Below, piece after piece: positions 1-9,842 of a stretch of 64,000 nucleotides of DNA. The stretch is from assembly GCF_900112525.1 (NCBI RefSeq), contig NZ_FOMD01000001.1, forward strand, positions 1 through 64,000, given 5' to 3'. The notes under the pieces are model-generated. The model was not told the DNA's origin and searched no databases. It worked only from the letters and a program-made list of their open reading frames with translations. The translations under genes were made by a program, and so were the position numbers. The first letter of the stretch is position 1. Each line of letters begins with the position of its first letter. The stretch is from Klenkia taihuensis (GTDB taxonomy: Bacteria; Actinomycetota; Actinomycetes; Mycobacteriales; Geodermatophilaceae).

Positions 1-198
1 AACCACCATGCGGTGAAAGAAGAATATCCGGTATTAGCACCAATTTCTTGGAGTTATCCCAGAGCCGGGGGCAGGTTGCCCACGTGTTACTCACCCGTTC
101 GCCACTAATCCACCAGCAAGCTGGCTTCATCGTTCGACTTGCATGTGTTAAGCACGCCGCCAGCGTTCGTCCTGAGCCAGGATCAAACTCTCCGTAGA
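1..198 (-). rRNA. rrs: 16S ribosomal RNA, 5' end (partial)
   Basis: Read on the minus strand, the stretch contains the universal 5' 16S signature AGAGTTTGATCCTGGCTCAG (plus-strand 172-191), followed by the conserved GACGAACGCTGGCGGCGTGC helix and the GTGAGTAACACGTGGG motif. Only about the first 200 nt of the gene are inside the window; it continues beyond position 1. The mature 5' end is placed near 198 because the signature begins at E. coli position 8. The sequence is actinobacterial in style. It marks the start of an rrn operon transcribed leftward, out of the window. Confidence 0.97.
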
Positions 199-382
199 TG
201 AATTCAACCCAGACCAAGAACCAAGACCTGACAGATCTTGATCATCAATCCAGAAACCCCCAGACCCACAAGCCTGAAGGGGTCAAACAGTTGGCACTGA
301 CTTTCGGCACGCTGTTGAGTTCTCAAAGAGCGGACGCGCAGAAGATCGGCCCTTTCGGGCTCTCCGTCCTGGCGGCTGCTAC
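199..382 (-). other. rRNA leader
   Basis: This is the transcribed leader upstream of 16S. On the minus strand it holds a GAGCCCGAAAGGGC hairpin (about 348-363) and the sequence TTTGAGAACTCAACAGCGTG (about 311-331), which recurs in actinobacterial rrn leaders and takes part in 16S precursor processing. No protein-coding signature was seen. The rest of the spacer up to the alkB-like gene (411-577) is GC-rich and I see no gene in it. Confidence 0.6.
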
Positions 383-410
383 ACGTTACTCCACGATCCG
401 AGCGCGTCAA
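383..410 (-). promoter_or_regulatory. Probable rrn promoter
   Basis: On the minus strand TTGACG (410-405) is followed after 16 bases by TAACGT (388-383), close to the TTGACN/TANNNT pattern of vegetative actinobacterial promoters. It lies about 190 bases before the 16S 5' end, with the leader hairpin between. Additional upstream rrn promoters cannot be excluded. Confidence 0.5.
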
Positions 411-577
411 CCCTGGGGTCTGGCTCGCGGTTCGGCCCTTCGGCCTTGCCGGTGTTTCGCGGTGCAGGGAGAACCATACACGGCTTCCGGAGGCCTCTGC
501 AGGGGGGTCCCCGGAGGGGGGTCCAGCCCCCTCCCCGAACGGGCCGCACAGCCCGCCGAGCAGCGCGGACAGGCCGT

Positions 578-1213
578 TCAGGCGATGCCGCGAGGGCGGA
601 ACTGCACGCTGACGCGGGGTCCGACCGCCTTGCTCGTCTTCGGCACGCAGTGGTCCCAGGTCCGCTGGCAGCTGCCGCCCATCACGACGAGGTCCCCGTG
701 CCCGAGGGCGAAGCGCCGGGAGTCGCCTCCGCCGACCGGGCGCAGCAGCAGCGACCGCGGGGAGCCGAACGAGACGATCGCGACGACCGTGTCCTGGCTG
801 CTGCCGCGCCCGATGCGGTCGCCGTGCCAGGCCACGGAGTCGCGCCCGTCCCGGTAGAGGCACATGCCGGCAGTGGCGAAGGGCTCGCCGAGCTCGCCCG
901 CGTAGTGCGCGCCGAGCCGGCTTCGTGCCTCGCCCAGGAGGGGGTGCGGCAGTTCCTCGCCCTCGTCGAACCACCGCAGGAGCCGGGGCACGGCGACCTC
1001 GCGGTCGTACATCTGCCGCCGGTCCGCACGCCAGCCGATGTCGCCCAGCAGAACCTCCAGCACCTGGTCGGACCCCTCGACCCAGCCGGGCAGGTGGTCG
1101 ACCCACGCGCCGGCGGTCAGCGGGTGCCGCACGACCCGGCCCGGCAGCGGTGTGAGCACGGGCTCGTCGGCCAGGTCCCACATCGACGGCTGGTGCGCGG
1201 GCATGGCGGACAT
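578..1213 (-). CDS. AlkB-like 2-oxoglutarate/Fe(II) DNA repair dioxygenase
   Basis: Protein of 211 aa of the AlkB family, which removes alkyl groups from nucleic-acid bases by oxidative demethylation. The iron ligands are visible as H130-G-D132 in AWHGDR and H188 in TWDHC. The 2-oxoglutarate-binding arginine pattern is R200-V-S-V-Q-F-R206, a variant of the family RxNxxxR. The length is normal for a stand-alone AlkB. The start at 1213 gives the longer N-terminus; an in-frame ATG at 1204 is an alternative. Two SOS-box-like sites lie just upstream (1235-1250 and 1278-1293), so DNA-damage induction through LexA is likely. The gene follows recQ in the same orientation with a 95-base gap. Confidence 0.85.
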   Translation of the reverse strand: MSAMPAHQPSMWDLADEPVLTPLPGRVVRHPLTAGAWVDHLPGWVEGSDQVLEVLLGDIGWRADRRQMYDREVAVPRLLRWFDEGEELPHPLLGEARSRLGAHYAGELGEPFATAGMCLYRDGRDSVAWHGDRIGRGSSQDTVVAIVSFGSPRSLLLRPVGGGDSRRFALGHGDLVVMGGSCQRTWDHCVPKTSKAVGPRVSVQFRPRGIA

Positions 1214-1234
1214 GGGTCCACCCTAGACCCGGTT

Positions 1235-1250
1235 TCGAACAGGTGTGCGA
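1235..1250. promoter_or_regulatory. LexA SOS box, proximal to alkB-like gene
   Basis: TCGAACAGGTGTGCGA matches the Gram-positive/mycobacterial SOS box TCGAAC-N4-GTTCGA with one mismatch. It lies between the putative -35 and -10 (TAGGGT, about 1223-1228 read on the minus strand) of the alkB-like gene, a position suited to repression. Confidence 0.65.
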
Positions 1251-1277
1251 AAGCCTGTGGGCGACGCCCGTCGAGTT

Positions 1278-1293
1278 TCGAACAGGTGTGCGG
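1278..1293. promoter_or_regulatory. LexA SOS box, distal copy
   Basis: TCGAACAGGTGTGCGG is a second SOS-box-like site, 43 bases from the first. Both sit in a 29-base direct repeat (1232-1260 and 1275-1303) that differs at only a few bases. It has one more mismatch than the proximal copy. Confidence 0.5.
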
Positions 1294-1308
1294 AACCCTG
1301 TGGACAGC

Positions 1309-3549
<2,241 letters not shown>

Positions 3550-3628
3550 GCACCCGACCCTAGGCACCGGGTACGACAACCCGGGCCCGGCGGGCGCAGC
3601 TGTGGACGACCGGGGAGGATGCACGACG

Positions 3629-4450
3629 ATGCTGCCTCCCGACAACCACGTGCACAGCGAGTTCTCGTGGGACACCGGGCCCTCGGCCTCGATGGTGGAG
3701 ACCTGCGCACGGGCCGTGCGCACGGGCCTGCCCGCGGTCGCGTTCACCGAGCACCTGGACTTCACCGTGTGGGCGGCCGAGGACCGGGCCAGCCGGGACG
3801 GCATCGTGGACCGGCACCCGGCCCAGCAGCAGCCGATCGACGGCGAGGCCTACGCCGCGGCGATCGAGGAGTGCCGCGACCGCTTCCCCGACCTGCGGGT
3901 CGTCTCCGGCGTGGAGGCCGGCGAGCCGCACCTGTTCGCGGCCAGCATCGCCGCCCACCTGGCCGCGGGCCCGGTCGACCGGGTGCTGGGGTCCCTGCAC
4001 TCGCTGACCGACGGCGGCCGGCTGGTCGGGGTGAGCCGGATGCTCACCCGCAGCGGCGCCGACGCCACCATGCGCCGGTACCTGGGCGAGATGGCGCAGA
4101 TGGTCCGCGACAGCGACGTCTTCGAGGTGCTGGCGCACGTGGACTTCCCCCGCCGGTACTGGCCGGGCGGACGCGACCGGTACGCCGAGCGCCCGTTCGA
4201 GGCCGAGTACCGGGAGGTGTTCCGCGCCCTGGCGGAGACCGGTCGGGCGCTGGAGGTCAACACCACCAGCCCGCTGGCGTCGGTCGAGCTGGTGCGCTGG
4301 TTCCGCGACGAGGGCGGCGAGGCGGTGAGCTTCGGCAGCGACGCGCACACGCCCACCGCGGTCGGCCAGCGCTTCGACCTCGCGGTCGACGTCGTCGAGG
4401 CCGCCGGGTTCCGGCCCGGGCGCGACCGGTTCGACTTCTGGCGCCGGTGA
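3629..4450 (+). CDS. PHP-domain phosphoesterase (histidinol-phosphatase-like)
   Basis: Protein of 273 aa. The PHP metal site begins with D5-N-H7-V-H9-SEFSWD; it continues with FTEHLDF, GSLH and a C-terminal GSDAHTP motif, covering the usual metal ligands. Family members hydrolyse phosphate monoesters such as histidinol phosphate, but many PHP proteins outside his operons have other substrates. The ATG at 3629 is preceded by GGGGAGG about 10 bases upstream. It is divergent from recQ with 79 bases between. Substrate not assignable from sequence. Confidence 0.8.
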   Translation: MLPPDNHVHSEFSWDTGPSASMVETCARAVRTGLPAVAFTEHLDFTVWAAEDRASRDGIVDRHPAQQQPIDGEAYAAAIEECRDRFPDLRVVSGVEAGEPHLFAASIAAHLAAGPVDRVLGSLHSLTDGGRLVGVSRMLTRSGADATMRRYLGEMAQMVRDSDVFEVLAHVDFPRRYWPGGRDRYAERPFEAEYREVFRALAETGRALEVNTTSPLASVELVRWFRDEGGEAVSFGSDAHTPTAVGQRFDLAVDVVEAAGFRPGRDRFDFWRR

Positions 4451-4456
4451 GACAAG

Positions 4457-4474
4457 TACTTCACCGCTAAGAGA
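4457..4474. promoter_or_regulatory. Shared palindromic operator, site 1 (before carbamate kinase)
   Basis: TACTTCACCGCTAAGAGA matches the consensus TACCTCAGCGCTGAGGTA deduced from six sites in this window. It sits 8 bases before a TAGGGT -10 box (4483-4488), covering the -35 to spacer region of the carbamate kinase promoter. The ATG begins about 6 bases after the -10, so the transcript is probably leaderless. Confidence 0.65.
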
Positions 4475-4494
4475 AATCCCGCTAGGGTCTCGCC

Positions 4495-5451
4495 ATGACC
4501 TCCCCCCGCCGCGTCGTGGTCGCCCTGGGCGGCAACGCGATGACCGGCCCCGACGGCTCGGCCACGCCCGGCGCCCAGCGCGCCGCCATCGCCGTCGCCG
4601 CCGGGCACGTGGCCGACGTCGTGGCCACCGGCGCCGAGGTCGTGGTCACCCACGGCAACGGCCCCCAGGTGGGCAACCTGCTGGTCAAGAACGAGCTGGC
4701 CGCGCACGAGGTCCCCCCGGTGCCGCTGGACTGGAACGTCGCGCAGACCCAGGGGACGATCGGCTTCACCGTCGTCGACGAGCTCGACGCCGCCCTGGCG
4801 TCCCGCGGGCTGGCCCAGCGGACGGCGGCGCTGGTCACCCGCACCCTGGTCGACGCCGACGACCCCGGGTTCCGCGAGCCCACCAAGCCGGTCGGCCGCT
4901 TCCTGCCCCGCGAGCGGGCACAGCAGTTCGTCGACCTCGGCCAGACCTGGGAGGACCGCGGCGAGAAGGGCTGGCGCCGCGTCGTCGCCTCCCCCGAGCC
5001 CCGGTCGGTGCTGGACTCCCCCGCCGTCCGCGCGCTGGCCGGCGCCGGGTTCGTCGTCGTGTGCGCCGGCGGTGGCGGCATCCCGGTCGTCGACGACGGG
5101 CAGGACGGCGCCGCCCTGCGCGGGGTGGAGGCGGTCATCGACAAGGACCTCACCGCCGCGCTGATGGCCGCCGAGCTGGACGCCGACACCCTGGTCATCG
5201 CCACCGACGTCGACGCCGTGATGGTCGACTTCGGCACCCCCGACTCCCGGCCGCTGGGCCGGGTCACGGTCGCCGAGCTGCAGGCGCAGGCCGCAGCCGG
5301 CCAGTTCGCCCGCGGCAGCATGGGCCCCAAGGTGGACGCCGCGCTGCGGTTCGCCGCCTCGGGCCCCGGCCGGCGCGCGGTCATCACCTCGCTCGAGCAC
5401 ATCGCCGACGCCGTCGCCGGCGACTCCGTCGGAACCGTCGTCACCGCCTGA
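4495..5451 (+). CDS. arcC: Carbamate kinase
   Basis: Protein of 318 aa, full length for the amino-acid kinase family carbamate kinases. Visible motifs are ALGGNAM (10-16), [11 protein letters not shown] (52-62), the [10 protein letters not shown] nucleotide/carbamate loop and [12 protein letters not shown]. It interconverts carbamoyl phosphate plus ADP with carbamate plus ATP; in catabolism it recovers ATP while carbamate decays to ammonia and CO2. It is the first gene of a two-gene operon with a barbiturase-family hydrolase, 37 bases apart, behind operator site 1. No arginine deiminase genes are near, so the carbamoyl phosphate is unlikely to come from citrulline. Co-regulation with fdrA/DUF1116 suggests it comes from an N-carbamoyl amide instead. 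Confidence 0.93.
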   Translation: MTSPRRVVVALGGNAMTGPDGSATPGAQRAAIAVAAGHVADVVATGAEVVVTHGNGPQVGNLLVKNELAAHEVPPVPLDWNVAQTQGTIGFTVVDELDAALASRGLAQRTAALVTRTLVDADDPGFREPTKPVGRFLPRERAQQFVDLGQTWEDRGEKGWRRVVASPEPRSVLDSPAVRALAGAGFVVVCAGGGGIPVVDDGQDGAALRGVEAVIDKDLTAALMAAELDADTLVIATDVDAVMVDFGTPDSRPLGRVTVAELQAQAAAGQFARGSMGPKVDAALRFAASGPGRRAVITSLEHIADAVAGDSVGTVVTA

Positions 5452-5488
5452 CCACCCCGAGAAGCCCCCGAGAAGAAGGAGCCACCCC

Positions 5489-6592
5489 GTGCCTGCACCC
5501 ATCGAGGTCCGCAAGGTCCCGCTGCACAACGTCAGCGACGCCTCCGAGCTGGCCAAGCTCATCGACTCCGGCGTCATGGAGGCCGACCGGGTCGTCGCCG
5601 TCATCGGCAAGACCGAGGGCAACGGCGGGGTGAACGACTACACCCGCATCATCGCCGACCGCGCCTTCCGCGAGGTCCTCATGGAGAAGGGCAGCCGCTC
5701 CAAGGAGGAGGTCGCCGACATCCCGATCGTGTGGTCCGGCGGCACCGACGGCGTCATCAGCCCGCACGCCACCATCTTCGCCACGCTGCCCGAGGACTCG
5801 GTCGAGAAGACCGACGAGCCCCGCCTGACCGTCGGCTTCGCGATGAGCGACGTGCTGCTGCCCGAGGACATCGGCCGCATCTCGATGGTGGAGAAGGTCG
5901 CCGAGGGCGTGAAGCGCGCCATGGCCGAGGCCGGCATCACCGACCCCGCCGACGTGCACTACGTGCAGACCAAGACCCCGCTGCTGACCATCGAGACCAT
6001 CCGCGACGCCAAGTCCCGCGGCGAGGACACCTACTACGACGAGCCGCACGGCTCGATGGACCTCTCCAACGGCACCACCGCGCTGGGCATCGCCCTGGCC
6101 CTCGGCGAGATCGAGCTGCCGAAGCAGGAGCAGGTCATGCGGGACCTCTCGCTGTACTCCGCCGTCGCCTCCTGCTCGTCGGGCGTCGAGCTCGACCGCG
6201 CGCAGATCGTCGTCGTCGGCAACGCCCGCGGCCACGGCGGCGCCTACAAGATCGGCCACTCGGTCATGAAGGACGCCCTGGACCAGGACGGCATCTGGGA
6301 CGCCATCCGCCAGGCCGGCCTGGACCTGCCCGAGCGCCCGCACGTCTCCGACCTCGGCGACCGGCTGGTCAACGTCTTCCTCAAGTGCGAGGCCGACCCG
6401 ACCGGCTACGTCCGCGGCCGCCGGAACGCGATGCTGGACGACTCCGACGTGTTCTGGCACCGCCAGATCAAGGCCACCGTCGGCGGCGTCGCCGCCTCGG
6501 TGACCGGCGACCCGGCGGTGTTCGTCTCCGTCGCCGCCGTCCACCAGGGCCCCTCGGGCGGCGGTCCCGTCGCCGCCATCATCAAGGCCTGA
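5489..6592 (+). CDS. Ring-opening amidohydrolase, probable barbiturase
   Basis: Protein of 367 aa of the cyanuric acid hydrolase/barbiturase family, a fold of three repeated units each with a Ser-Lys pair. Candidate lysines are K41 ([10 protein letters not shown]), K162 (VQTKTPLL) and K299 (FLKCEAD). Candidate serines are S83 (VWSGGTDG), S230/S231 (CSSGVELD) and S356 ([11 protein letters not shown]). Length is typical. The family hydrolyses either cyanurate or barbiturate. The shared operator with a uracil-type permease and a molybdenum hydroxylase favours barbiturate to ureidomalonate in oxidative pyrimidine breakdown. GTG start with AGAAGGAG about 7 bases upstream. A strong hairpin ends the operon. 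Confidence 0.88.
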   Translation: MPAPIEVRKVPLHNVSDASELAKLIDSGVMEADRVVAVIGKTEGNGGVNDYTRIIADRAFREVLMEKGSRSKEEVADIPIVWSGGTDGVISPHATIFATLPEDSVEKTDEPRLTVGFAMSDVLLPEDIGRISMVEKVAEGVKRAMAEAGITDPADVHYVQTKTPLLTIETIRDAKSRGEDTYYDEPHGSMDLSNGTTALGIALALGEIELPKQEQVMRDLSLYSAVASCSSGVELDRAQIVVVGNARGHGGAYKIGHSVMKDALDQDGIWDAIRQAGLDLPERPHVSDLGDRLVNVFLKCEADPTGYVRGRRNAMLDDSDVFWHRQIKATVGGVAASVTGDPAVFVSVAAVHQGPSGGGPVAAIIKA

Positions 6593-6602
6593 CCCCGTGA
6601 CG

Positions 6603-6638
6603 CCGGCGGCCCGCACCCACCCGGGTGCGGGCCGCCGG
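6603..6638. terminator. Bidirectional hairpin terminator
   Basis: A perfect 16-bp stem (6603-6618 with 6623-6638) closes on an ACCC loop between the convergent barbiturase-like and Dabb-domain genes. No U-tract follows, as usual in high-GC actinobacteria. Confidence 0.75.
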
Positions 6639-6643
6639 TGCGT

Positions 6644-6931
6644 TCAGGCCGCGAACTGCACCCGGGCGATCTCGGCGCACAGCGGGCCGAACAGCTCGGC
6701 GCGGATACGGTTGTGCTCGGCGTCCAGGTCGTAGGCCCGGTAGGCCTCGGCGTCCGCCCAGTCGCTGGTGATGGCGAACCCCCAGGCGCCCTCGCGCAGC
6801 CCGGCGTCCCGGCCGACCCGGCAGTCCAGCCGGCCGGGCAGGTCCAGCGCCGTGATCGCGGCGAGCGCGGCGTCCACGGCGACCGGGTCGGCGTCGGGGT
6901 GCAGCCGCCCGACGACGACGTTGCGGATCAC
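6644..6931 (-). CDS. Dabb-domain (stress-responsive alpha/beta barrel) protein
   Basis: Small protein of 95 aa of the dimeric alpha/beta barrel (Dabb) type. The N-terminal strand IRNVVVGRLHPDADP and the later GAWGFAITSDWADAEAYRAY pattern are typical. Members include stress-induced proteins and small cyclases or oxygenases; no catalytic role can be assigned here. It follows the ohr gene with only 3 bases between stop and start, so the two form an operon. Confidence 0.7.
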   Translation of the reverse strand: MIRNVVVGRLHPDADPVAVDAALAAITALDLPGRLDCRVGRDAGLREGAWGFAITSDWADAEAYRAYDLDAEHNRIRAELFGPLCAEIARVQFAA

Positions 6932-6934
6932 GCC

Positions 6935-7360
6935 TCAGCCGACCGTGGTGTCGAGGGTGGTCGGCACGTTGCCGCGGGTGGCGTTGGAGTAGGGGCACAC
7001 CGCGTGCGCGGCCTCGACCAGCTGCTCGGCGGCCGCCTGCTCGATGCCGCCGCCCAGCTCCACGTGCAGCGCGGCCTCCAGGCCGAAGGTGCCGTCCTCG
7101 CTGCGGCCGATGCCGACCTCGGCGGTGACGGCGGCGTCGGCGAGCTCCACCTGCTGCCGACGCGCGACGACCTTCAGCGCGTTGAGGAAGCAGGCCGCCC
7201 AGCCGGCGGCGAACAGCTGCTCGGGGTTGGTCGCCCCGCCGGCACCGCCCATCTCGACCGGGGTGGCGAGGTCGAGGTCGACCAGGCCGTCGGAGGAGCG
7301 GGTGTGGCCGTTGCGGCCCTCCCCGGTGGCGGTGGCGACGGCGGTGTAGACGGCGGGCAC
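6935..7360 (-). CDS. ohr: Organic hydroperoxide resistance protein (Ohr/OsmC family)
   Basis: Protein of 141 aa. The two redox cysteines are C57 (WAACFLNAL) and C122 (HAVCPYSNATRGN); R16 and E47 (NPEQLFAAG), which polarise the peroxidatic cysteine in Ohr, are also present. It reduces organic hydroperoxides to alcohols. The CPYSNATRGN ending and PEQLFAAGWAACF favour Ohr over OsmC. GTG start with an AGGAGGA ribosome-binding site. No OhrR-type regulator is adjacent. Confidence 0.92.
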   Translation of the reverse strand: MPAVYTAVATATGEGRNGHTRSSDGLVDLDLATPVEMGGAGGATNPEQLFAAGWAACFLNALKVVARRQQVELADAAVTAEVGIGRSEDGTFGLEAALHVELGGGIEQAAAEQLVEAAHAVCPYSNATRGNVPTTLDTTVG

Positions 7361-7427
7361 GGGTCCTCCTGGTCTCGGGGTGCGGTCCCCCCGACCAAGC
7401 TCCCCGGCCCCGGGTCGATTCCCCGGC

Positions 7428-8462
7428 TCAGCCGCGGGCGGCGAGCACCCGGGCGGCCTCCCGGTCGGCGGCGGTGTTCACGACCCCGGCCCGGGACCCC
7501 CGCAGCTTGGCCGCGACGTGCTCGCCGACGGTGACCGGGAGGTACTTCGGCTCCTCCCCCGGCCCCAGGCACGAGGGCAGGACGGCGACCACCGCGTCGA
7601 CGTCCCCGTCGTGGAAGAACGCCGCGGAGCGGCGGCGCCGGATCGTGCCGTCGACCACCGGTGGCTTGACCCGGTGCAAGGTCGAGCGCCACCGCTCGTT
7701 GGTCAGCCGGGTGGTGACGTCGCCGAGGTTGACCAGCAGTGCGCCGTCGACCGGCGAGACGTCGTGCCAGCCACCGTCGTCGCCCAGGACCTGCAGGCCG
7801 GGCACCTGGTCGGCCCAGAGCACGGTGACGATGCCGTAGTCGGTGTGCTCGCCCATGCCGGTCAGCTCGCCGTCCAGCTCGACGGTGCCGGGCGGCAGCG
7901 CGTAGTTGACCATCCGCAGCACGTCGAGCGAGTGGCCGGTCATGGCGGGGAAGAAGTCCGGCGGCAGGTGCAGCGCGTCGGCGAAGACGCCGGTCAGCGT
8001 GCGGGCCACCCGGGACGCCTCGGCGAACCAGGCCTCGACGGCGGCGCGGAACCCGGGGACGTCGGGCCAGGTGTTCTCCGCGTAGTCCGGCTGCGGCAGG
8101 CCGGGGGCGTGCGGGTAGCTGGCCTGGGAGGCCCCGACGTTGAACGCCTCGAAGAAGTCGTTCATCCGGGACGCGGACTCGACCCCCAGCGACAGCGAGA
8201 GCGACTCCGACCTCGGGGGCGAGTAGCCGCGGTTGACCTCGGGCGGGGTCCGCCAGCCGGCCTTCTGCCCGGCCGGCAGCGCGAAGAAGGCGTCCATCGC
8301 CGCGGCCAGCCCGTCGGCGAGCGCGGGGTTGACGCCGTGGCCGACGACCTGCACGAAGCCGACCTCGCGGCAGGCGGCGTCCATGGCCGCCGCGGTGGCC
8401 GCCCGGTCCCCGGTCCCGGTGACGTAGGGCGCGATGTCGACGACGGGGACGGCGAAGGTCAC
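7428..8462 (-). CDS. 2-oxoglutarate/Fe(II) oxygenase, isopenicillin-N-synthase family
   Basis: Protein of 344 aa. N-terminal DIOX_N segment (VPVVDIAPYV, then VGFVQVVGHGV) is followed by the catalytic jelly-roll with iron ligands H206-T-D208 (GEHTDYG) and H263 (STLHRV). The arginine-serine pair that holds the co-substrate carboxylate lies in RRRRSAAFF (275-283). Such enzymes perform oxidative ring closures, hydroxylations or ethylene formation on small acids; the substrate cannot be read from sequence. GTG start at 8462 is where homology begins. It lies downstream of the PH-SDR gene in the same orientation with 34 bases between. Confidence 0.82.
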   Translation of the reverse strand: MTFAVPVVDIAPYVTGTGDRAATAAAMDAACREVGFVQVVGHGVNPALADGLAAAMDAFFALPAGQKAGWRTPPEVNRGYSPPRSESLSLSLGVESASRMNDFFEAFNVGASQASYPHAPGLPQPDYAENTWPDVPGFRAAVEAWFAEASRVARTLTGVFADALHLPPDFFPAMTGHSLDVLRMVNYALPPGTVELDGELTGMGEHTDYGIVTVLWADQVPGLQVLGDDGGWHDVSPVDGALLVNLGDVTTRLTNERWRSTLHRVKPPVVDGTIRRRRSAAFFHDGDVDAVVAVLPSCLGPGEEPKYLPVTVGEHVAAKLRGSRAGVVNTAADREAARVLAARG

Positions 8463-8496
8463 CCGGCCAGGCTGGCGCAGCGGTGTTGCGCCGGTG

Positions 8497-9738
8497 TCAC
8501 GGCAGGATCGAGTCCGTGTAGCCGCCGTCGACCCGCAGCGCGCCGCCGGTGGTCGCCGACGCCAGCGGCGAGGCCAGGTAGACCACCATGGCGGCGATCT
8601 CCTCGGGCTCGATGAGCCGCTGCAGCAGCGACTGCGGCCGGTGCACCCGCATGAACTCGCGCTGGGCGTCGTCCCAGGGCAGGTCGGCGCCGACCAGCGA
8701 GCGGACGAAGTCCTCGACGCCGCCGGTGTGCGTGGGCCCGGCGATGACCGAGTTGACCGTGACGCCGGTGCCGGCCACCTCCTTGGCGAAGCCGCGCGAG
8801 ACCGCGAGCAGGGCGGTCTTGGAGACGCCGTAGTGCACCATCTCGGCCGGGGTCGCGACGGCGCTGTCGCTGGCGATCTGCAGCGCCCGGCCCCAGCCGC
8901 GGTCGCGCATGCCGGGCAGGTAGGCCCGCAGCAGCCGGACGGCGGTGAGCACGTTGGTGTCGAAGTAGCGGCGCCACTCCTCGTCGGGGATCTCCAGCGC
9001 CGGCTGGGCCCCGAAGACACCGAGGTTGTTGACCAGCACGTCGGCGTCGGGGACGGCGGCCAGCAGGGCGGCGGTGCCGTCGTCGGCGGCGAGGTCGGTG
9101 GCCACGGTGGTGACGTCGGCGCCGTCGACCGCCGTCCGCACCTGCTCGGCCGCGGCACCCAGCCGCGCGGGGTCGCGGGCCACGAGGACGACGGCGGCCC
9201 CGGCGGATGCCAGCCCGGTGGCGATGGCCAGCCCGATGCCCTGGGACGAACCGGTCACCACCGCGCGGCGTCCGTGCAGGTCCAGCCGCAGCCCGCCCTG
9301 CTGCGGCCCCGGCGCGGGGGCCGCCGGGCGGGGTGCGGGCGCGGCGGCGCGGGGGTGCCGGCGGGCCATCGAGCGCAGCCCGCCCTCCAGCGCCGCACCG
9401 TGCTCGTTGGACAGCTCGGTGAACGCGAGCTCCCCGGTGGTGGTCTGCACGGCCAGCCGGCTGCGGCCGCGGAAGGAGCGCTTCCACTCGACGCCCAGGA
9501 CCTCCCGCAGCGGTACGGCGACCTCGGTGGCCTGCTTGCCCACCTTGAGGAACAGCAGCCGGCGGTCGGTGAGCACGAGGAGGCCGAAGACGCCCTCGTG
9601 CATCGGGGTGCCGACGTCGAGCACCCGCTCGTCGTCGGTCAGGCGGGCCGGCAGCTCGGCGAGCTCGGGCCGGCCGAGGCCGGTCAGGTCGGCGCGCTCC
9701 CCCGCCTGCTGGACGTCGGGCCGGGTTCCGTCGGGCAC
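8497..9738 (-). CDS. Fusion of bacterial PH-like domain with short-chain dehydrogenase
   Basis: Protein of 413 aa in two parts. Residues about 20-130 look like a bacterial PH/YokE-type domain: DDERVLDVG, VFGLLVLTDRRLLFLKVG, then a basic strand WKRSFRGRSRLAVQT. An alanine-proline linker (131-147) leads to an SDR domain from 153 with VTGSSQGIGLAIA (cofactor loop), NNLGVFG and the catalytic Y-x-x-x-K in HYGVSKTAL. The SDR domain resembles 3-oxoacyl-ACP reductase-type oxidoreductases. PH-like domains in bacteria often sense protein or membrane partners, so the dehydrogenase may be tethered. The GTG at 9738 is chosen because the sequence before it loses coding character. Divergent from a mycofactocin SDR. 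Confidence 0.78.
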   Translation of the reverse strand: MPDGTRPDVQQAGERADLTGLGRPELAELPARLTDDERVLDVGTPMHEGVFGLLVLTDRRLLFLKVGKQATEVAVPLREVLGVEWKRSFRGRSRLAVQTTTGELAFTELSNEHGAALEGGLRSMARRHPRAAAPAPRPAAPAPGPQQGGLRLDLHGRRAVVTGSSQGIGLAIATGLASAGAAVVLVARDPARLGAAAEQVRTAVDGADVTTVATDLAADDGTAALLAAVPDADVLVNNLGVFGAQPALEIPDEEWRRYFDTNVLTAVRLLRAYLPGMRDRGWGRALQIASDSAVATPAEMVHYGVSKTALLAVSRGFAKEVAGTGVTVNSVIAGPTHTGGVEDFVRSLVGADLPWDDAQREFMRVHRPQSLLQRLIEPEEIAAMVVYLASPLASATTGGALRVDGGYTDSILP

Positions 9739-9805
9739 GCACCGGACGCTAGCGGGAGAGCCCTGGGCAACGCCGCGGCCGGTCTGTACGGTGACCCGCA
9801 CCACA

Positions 9806-9820
9806 TGGCACTCAGTGCCA
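9806..9820. promoter_or_regulatory. Perfect palindrome before mycofactocin SDR, candidate operator
   Basis: TGGCACTCAGTGCCA has 7-base perfect arms around one base. It lies 14-28 bases after a TACGGT -10-like box (9787-9792) and 22 bases before the ATG of the SDR gene at 9843. Size and symmetry suit a TetR- or GntR-type repressor; no regulator gene is adjacent. Confidence 0.5.
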
Positions 9821-9842
9821 CCTGTCCGCCGAGGAGATCCGC

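Noticed and set aside
4495-5451. Arginine deiminase pathway
   Set aside because: Carbamate kinase is present but neither arginine deiminase nor catabolic ornithine carbamoyltransferase is nearby.
5489-6592. Cyanuric acid hydrolase of a triazine (atrazine) pathway
   Set aside because: The family includes it, and sequence alone does not exclude it, but there are no biuret or allophanate hydrolase genes and the shared operator links it to uracil genes.
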